Of a stretch of 8,725 bases of DNA, positions 6,323 through 8,725 are shown piece by piece (the stretch's first letter is position 1; each line of letters opens with the position of its first letter). A program made the translations under genes and the position numbers. The notes beneath the pieces were generated by a model. That model had not been told where the DNA came from, searched no databases, and saw nothing but the letters and a program-made list of their open reading frames with translations. This DNA is from Candidatus Thorarchaeota archaeon. GTDB taxonomy: Archaea; Asgardarchaeota; Thorarchaeia; Thorarchaeales; Thorarchaeaceae. The stretch is from positions 1-8,725 of the forward strand of contig JAEOSL010000136.1 of assembly GCA_016840385.1 (NCBI GenBank), written 5' to 3'.

Positions 6323-6350
6323 TATATAGATCATTTGCATTCTTAGTATA

Positions 6351-6887
6351 TCAAGGAATGTAACGAAGCATTAGTTTGTTCATTGTGAAACATTCAGTAT
6401 AAAGATCCCAGAGTGATTGGTCTCCTGGACTTTGAGGAATCAGCATCTCAAGTAGTCCCAAAGTTTCCGAGTAGTTCCTTCTTTTGAAAAAGTATCGAAC
6501 TAGCTGGTTGAGAACGTGAGGTTCTACCGACCCCATCTCCATAGCCATGCGATATGCTCGCTCAGATTCCACATCATTGCCTAGCTGTGCCAGTAGGTCG
6601 CCCCAAATTGACCAAGTCCAGGATAAGCTGGAATCAAGATCAAGAGACCTTTCAATAGCATCCTGAGCATCCTCATAACGGCCGGTCATCAGATAGACCA
6701 GAGCCATAGAGTTCCACATGGTCGGATTTTGTGGTTCCAACATCATGGTTCGAAGACATGCATATTCGGGAGCAATTCCTTCAGGGATAGTTAGCCATTG
6801 ACCTTCATGAGGGGTTGTTGCAACCCTCTGCATTGCTGCATGTAAGTGACCTAGAATATTCTCTTCTTCTGTTTCGGACCCAGACAT
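6351..6887 (-). CDS. Small TPR-repeat protein, 178 aa
   Basis: Three tetratricopeptide-like helical hairpins make up the protein (numbering from ATG 6887). TPR1 is at about 55-88 (WNSMALVYLMTGRYEDA, with the W/G/Y/A pattern and a following AIERSLDLD helix). TPR2 is at 89-121 (WSIWGDLLAQLGN, then AYRMAMEMG). TPR3 is at 123-155 (LNQLVRYFFKRRNYSETLGLLE). The N-terminal 30 residues are acidic, and no catalytic motif is present, so a scaffold or adaptor role is likely; the partner is unknown. The frame stays open to an ATG at 6947, but GGAGGTG at 6894-6900, an almost perfect Shine-Dalgarno, sits 6 nt before ATG 6887, and a promoter-like element predicts a transcript starting near 6907. I therefore shorten the gene by 20 codons. 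Its TGA (6351-6353) is 10-28 nt before the M24 start codons, so the two genes are probably cotranscribed. Confidence 0.85.
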   Translation of the reverse strand: MSGSETEEENILGHLHAAMQRVATTPHEGQWLTIPEGIAPEYACLRTMMLEPQNPTMWNSMALVYLMTGRYEDAQDAIERSLDLDSSLSWTWSIWGDLLAQLGNDVESERAYRMAMEMGSVEPHVLNQLVRYFFKRRNYSETLGLLEMLIPQSPGDQSLWDLYTECFTMNKLMLRYIP

Positions 6888-6893
6888 AGGGCC

Positions 6894-6900
6894 CACCTCC
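6894..6900 (-). promoter_or_regulatory. Strong Shine-Dalgarno that decides the TPR gene start
   Basis: GGAGGTG on the minus strand, 6 nt upstream of ATG 6887. It is the best ribosome-binding match in the window and lies inside what would be codons 16-18 of the longer reading from 6947. Confidence 0.75.
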
Positions 6901-6929
6901 TCAAACGCAAATTTGGTTTCACGGACCAT

Positions 6930-6944
6930 CATAGTAGATTTTCG
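6930..6944 (-). promoter_or_regulatory. Candidate BRE/TATA promoter of the TPR-M24 pair
   Basis: CGAAAA (6944-6939) followed by TATA-like TCTACTATG (6938-6930). A start about 27 nt downstream of the element centre falls near 6907, giving a 20-nt leader that contains the Shine-Dalgarno. The TATA match is weak, but the geometry agrees with the chosen start. Confidence 0.4.
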
Positions 6945-7220
6945 CAAACTCTATGCGAGGCATGAGTTCATCGCCTGAATATCGTGGTCGTCTGATCCTT
7001 GCTGGTCGTTCTTTGCTTTTCATTTTCTCTGGCGTCATTTTTCTTCTTGCATCCTGCAGTAGTTCAATTCAAAACTGCCTGCAAGTAATAACATGTAACA
7101 AACGAATACAGTTTTTTCGAGACCTTCAGATACGCAACATGAAGATTCTGTAATCTAAAATTAGAGAAATCCATGGCTCAAGTTGCTAAAATCGGTCTAT
7201 GAGTGCTTATTTTTCCAAAA

Positions 7221-7268
7221 TGCAAAGTGCATGGTGGACTTCTGACATTGCCAACGACTCACTTTGCA
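7221..7268 (-). terminator. Hairpin plus T-run behind the aminotransferase gene
   Basis: Read on the minus strand, TGCAAAGTG (7268-7260) is perfectly complementary to CACTTTGCA (7229-7221), a 9-bp stem with a 30-nt loop, followed directly by TTTTGG. It starts 17 nt after the aminotransferase stop. Archaeal termination relies mostly on U-runs, so the stem may serve mRNA stability as much as termination. The remaining intergenic sequence (6948-7284) holds a small palindrome, TCTAA-AA-TTAGA (7154-7165), and only one doubtful short plus-strand ORF. Confidence 0.45.
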
Positions 7269-7284
7269 GGAATATTGCGAGATT

Positions 7285-8415
7285 TCAACTAAGTTCATTG
7301 AGAAGTTCTGAGATTCTCGCCAGTGCTGATTCAAGATGTTTGGGTTCAGTTCCAAATCCAATCCTTAGGTAACCAGGAACTTCGAAGTGTTCACCAGGAG
7401 AAATGAGCACACTCTTCTCCTTCATCAGACGAACTACTAGATCGTAGGAATTCATCCCAGTATTTTGCTTGATGAAACAGATTGCAGCAGCAGATGGTGG
7501 AACGTATTCGAAGACGTCGGAATGAGAGTCGAGCCACTTCTTCATGATGCCCCAATTGTTCTTGATGACTTCACGGGTCCGTTTCTCGATGTTGGCCTGT
7601 ACTTTGGGATTGAGTGCGAGTGTAGCCATCCAATCACTTGCTGTAGAAGGACTGATAGTAGTATAGTCCGAATATGTCCAGAGTTCTTTTGCGACCTGTT
7701 CAGTAGGACAAACTGTCCAACCTATGCGAAGACCCGGGAGACCATATGCTTTCGAAAGACTTGATGTGATGAGGACCTTCTCACCAAGTCCATGAATCGA
7801 TGGAGACTTTTCTGGTTGAAGTTCTGCTCCACGATAGATCTCGTCAGCTACGAACCATGCATCATTATCAGCCGCAATATCTGCAATTGCCTTCAAGTCA
7901 CTTTCATTGACGATTGCACCTGTTGGATTATTTGGATTACAAATTGCGATTGCACCGGTCTTCTTGGTCACAACAGATTTCAGTTGCTCGATATCAGGAA
8001 CCCATTTTCCATCAATCATTCGGAGATTGAAGTTCTTGACATCTACTCCCATGTTCTTCCAGATACCGCCTATCTGCATGTAGTTTGGGACCATGAAGAC
8101 AAATTCACGCTTGTCAGGATATTCTTGGAACAGCCACCAACTAACGAGGAAGTTAGACTCTGCACCACCATTGGTCGCCATGATATGGTCTGCGGTAGTA
8201 CCAGGATAGTAGTGGGAGATTGCTTCACGTAAAGGAACTGTACCATTTGTCTGAGAGTAACCTAACTGAATGTCAAGAAGTTGTTCTTTCAATTCAGGAG
8301 TATCAAGTAGATCTCTGATCTTCAGTGGCTCAACACCACTCTCACTGAGATTGAACTCAACTTCATGTTCATTCTCAGATTGCATTCTCTCAAGTTCAAA
8401 GGGTTTCAATTTCAT
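7285..8415 (-). CDS. PLP-dependent aminotransferase, class I/II (fold type I)
   Basis: The enzyme transfers amino groups between an amino acid and a 2-oxo acid through pyridoxal phosphate. With ATG 8415 it has 376 aa, normal for the family. Visible signatures, in this numbering: LGYSQTNGTVPLREAI (51-66) of the N-terminal part; NGGAESN (82-88) for cofactor phosphate contact; CNPNNPTG (159-166) with N163; VADEIY (189-194) with D191, which pairs with the pyridine nitrogen, and Y194; SSLSKAYGLPGLRIGW (218-233) with Schiff-base lysine K222 and R230; and YLRIGFG (349-355) with R351, which binds the substrate carboxylate. All key residues are present, so it should be active. The specificity is not readable. 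The open frame reaches ATG 8493, but that adds 26 residues without family likeness and overlaps the tnpB stop. ATG 8415 gives MKLKPFELER, a typical start, with GGAG 9 nt upstream (8425-8428). Confidence 0.93.
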   Translation of the reverse strand: MKLKPFELERMQSENEHEVEFNLSESGVEPLKIRDLLDTPELKEQLLDIQLGYSQTNGTVPLREAISHYYPGTTADHIMATNGGAESNFLVSWWLFQEYPDKREFVFMVPNYMQIGGIWKNMGVDVKNFNLRMIDGKWVPDIEQLKSVVTKKTGAIAICNPNNPTGAIVNESDLKAIADIAADNDAWFVADEIYRGAELQPEKSPSIHGLGEKVLITSSLSKAYGLPGLRIGWTVCPTEQVAKELWTYSDYTTISPSTASDWMATLALNPKVQANIEKRTREVIKNNWGIMKKWLDSHSDVFEYVPPSAAAICFIKQNTGMNSYDLVVRLMKEKSVLISPGEHFEVPGYLRIGFGTEPKHLESALARISELLNELS

Positions 8416-8418
8416 AAT

Positions 8419-8429
8419 TGGAGGCTCCA
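8419..8429 (-). promoter_or_regulatory. RBS embedded in a small palindrome before the aminotransferase
   Basis: TGGAG-C-CTCCA is a perfect 5-bp-arm inverted repeat that contains the GGAG ribosome-binding site (8428-8425). Pairing in the mRNA would hide the RBS, although a 1-nt loop forces at least the inner pair open. A DNA-binding site is the alternative. Confidence 0.35.
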
Positions 8430-8458
8430 GTAAACAATGAATTAGAGAGCCTAAGGCA

Positions 8459-8467
8459 CTTATGAAA
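8459..8467 (-). promoter_or_regulatory. Candidate TATA element of the aminotransferase
   Basis: TTTCATAAG on the minus strand, centred near 8463, would start transcription around 8436. That gives a leader of about 20 nt carrying the RBS, in agreement with ATG 8415. It lies about 20 nt beyond the tnpB stop, so the transposon end is either just upstream of it or supplies part of it. Confidence 0.35.
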
Positions 8468-8478
8468 TCTACCGTTCC

Positions 8479-8524
8479 CCGAAACCTAGACATTCCTGGA
8501 CATTGAGTCCGGGATGATGTTCGG
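8479..8524 (-). repeat. Nested hairpin at the 3' end of tnpB (IS right-end structure)
   Basis: TCCTGGAC (8494-8501) pairs with GTCCGGGA (8507-8514) around a 5-nt loop: 8 positions, one T-G wobble on the plus strand that becomes a C-A mismatch on the minus strand. Outside it, TTCGG (8520-8524) pairs with CCGAA (8479-8483), enclosing the hairpin and the tnpB stop codon. IS200/IS605 elements carry subterminal hairpins at their ends that the Y1 transposase reads as single-stranded DNA, and the same region forms the scaffold of the TnpB guide (omega) RNA. Assignment to either role is inference from position. Confidence 0.5.
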
Positions 8525-8725
8525 TTCCTGCTTCTCAGAGGCTGCTCCTTGTAGATTCAAAGAATCCGCTAAGAGTCTTACTTCCTCTCCACAGGCGTTT
8601 TCAGTCTCCGGCAAACTGACGGCGACCAGATTCAGTGCAGCATTGAGATCCCTGTCGATTTCAAGACCACACTGTTCACAACGATACTGCCTCTCTGACA
8701 GAGAGAGCTCCTTCTTTCTGTGCCC
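8486..8725 (-). CDS. tnpB: TnpB, IS200/IS605-family RNA-guided nuclease (C-terminal 79 codons, runs off right edge)
   Basis: I translated the reverse strand from the right edge to TAG at 8486-8488. The fragment begins with the end of the zinc-ribbon region: YRCEQCG (residues 14-20) is the second CxxC pair. It is followed by LEIDRDLNAALNL (21-33), the hallmark of TnpB RuvC-III, whose aspartate in RDxNAA is catalytic. Then come ETENACGEEVR (40-50), common in archaeal OrfB proteins, and a polar tail containing SEKQEP (63-68), also frequent in this family. TnpB is guided by an RNA from its own 3' end to cut DNA next to a transposon-associated motif, which helps the element persist. The visible part shows no frameshift. 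Whether a tnpA accompanies it lies beyond the window. The stop is 71 nt from the aminotransferase ATG, in the same orientation. Confidence 0.9.
   Translation of the reverse strand, partial: GHRKKELSLSERQYRCEQCGLEIDRDLNAALNLVAVSLPETENACGEEVRLLADSLNLQGAASEKQEPNIIPDSMSRNV

Noticed and set aside
7792..8232. Plus-strand 146-codon frame inside the aminotransferase
   Set aside because: Fully antisense to a gene with all PLP-site residues; Cys/Ile-rich composition typical of a shadow.
8416..8493. 26-residue N-terminal extension of the aminotransferase
   Set aside because: Overlaps the tnpB stop and crosses the likely IS end; ATG 8415 with an RBS gives the family's usual start.
8486..8725. Cas12-type effector rather than TnpB
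   Set aside because: The visible C-terminus (RDLNAALNL, ACGEE, SEKQEP) and the lack of any repeat array fit an IS200/IS605 OrfB protein.

Overview
The window looks like a chromosomal segment of a mesophilic archaeon, and an Asgard-type lineage (for example Thorarchaeota) is my best guess. The archaeal reading rests on a RadA/RadB-type RecA-fold protein, BRE/TATA-like promoter elements, and a secreted enzyme on a Thr/Ser stalk with a C-terminal membrane anchor and N-glycosylation sequons. The Asgard guess rests mainly on a two-domain arrestin-like protein and the mixture with bacterial-type genes such as uvrB. It is inference; no rRNA or other marker gene is present.

Layout. Positions 1-865 (minus) hold the N-terminal 288 codons of uvrB, running off the left edge. 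A 371-nt intergenic region with two inverted repeats follows. Next comes a plus-strand cluster: an unknown 93-aa protein, a histidine-phosphatase-superfamily protein 15 nt downstream, and a 286-aa arrestin-fold protein that probably starts at a TTG codon. Positions 3240-3998 (minus) encode a RadA/RadB paralogue that has lost both the Walker A lysine and the Walker B aspartate. A 260-nt AT-rich divergent promoter region with a compound palindrome separates it from a strongly acidic 141-aa plus-strand protein. That gene overlaps tail-to-tail by 24 bp with a minus-strand gene for a secreted, membrane-anchored M24 metallopeptidase, which lies directly downstream of a small TPR protein gene.

Positions 7285-8415 (minus) encode a PLP-dependent class I/II aminotransferase with a likely terminator hairpin behind it. 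The right edge (8486-8725, minus) is the C-terminal end of a TnpB (IS200/IS605 OrfB) RNA-guided nuclease. Its 3' end folds into a hairpin nested in a short outer stem and sits immediately upstream of the aminotransferase promoter.

The genes do not form one obvious pathway. The most notable items are the Walker-less RecA-fold protein under a palindromic operator candidate, the arrestin-like protein beside a phosphatase-fold protein, the M24 ectoenzyme with its uncharacterised C-terminal domain, and the TnpB/right-end (possible omega-RNA) junction. I found no CRISPR array, tRNA or rRNA. All promoter and terminator calls are by eye.
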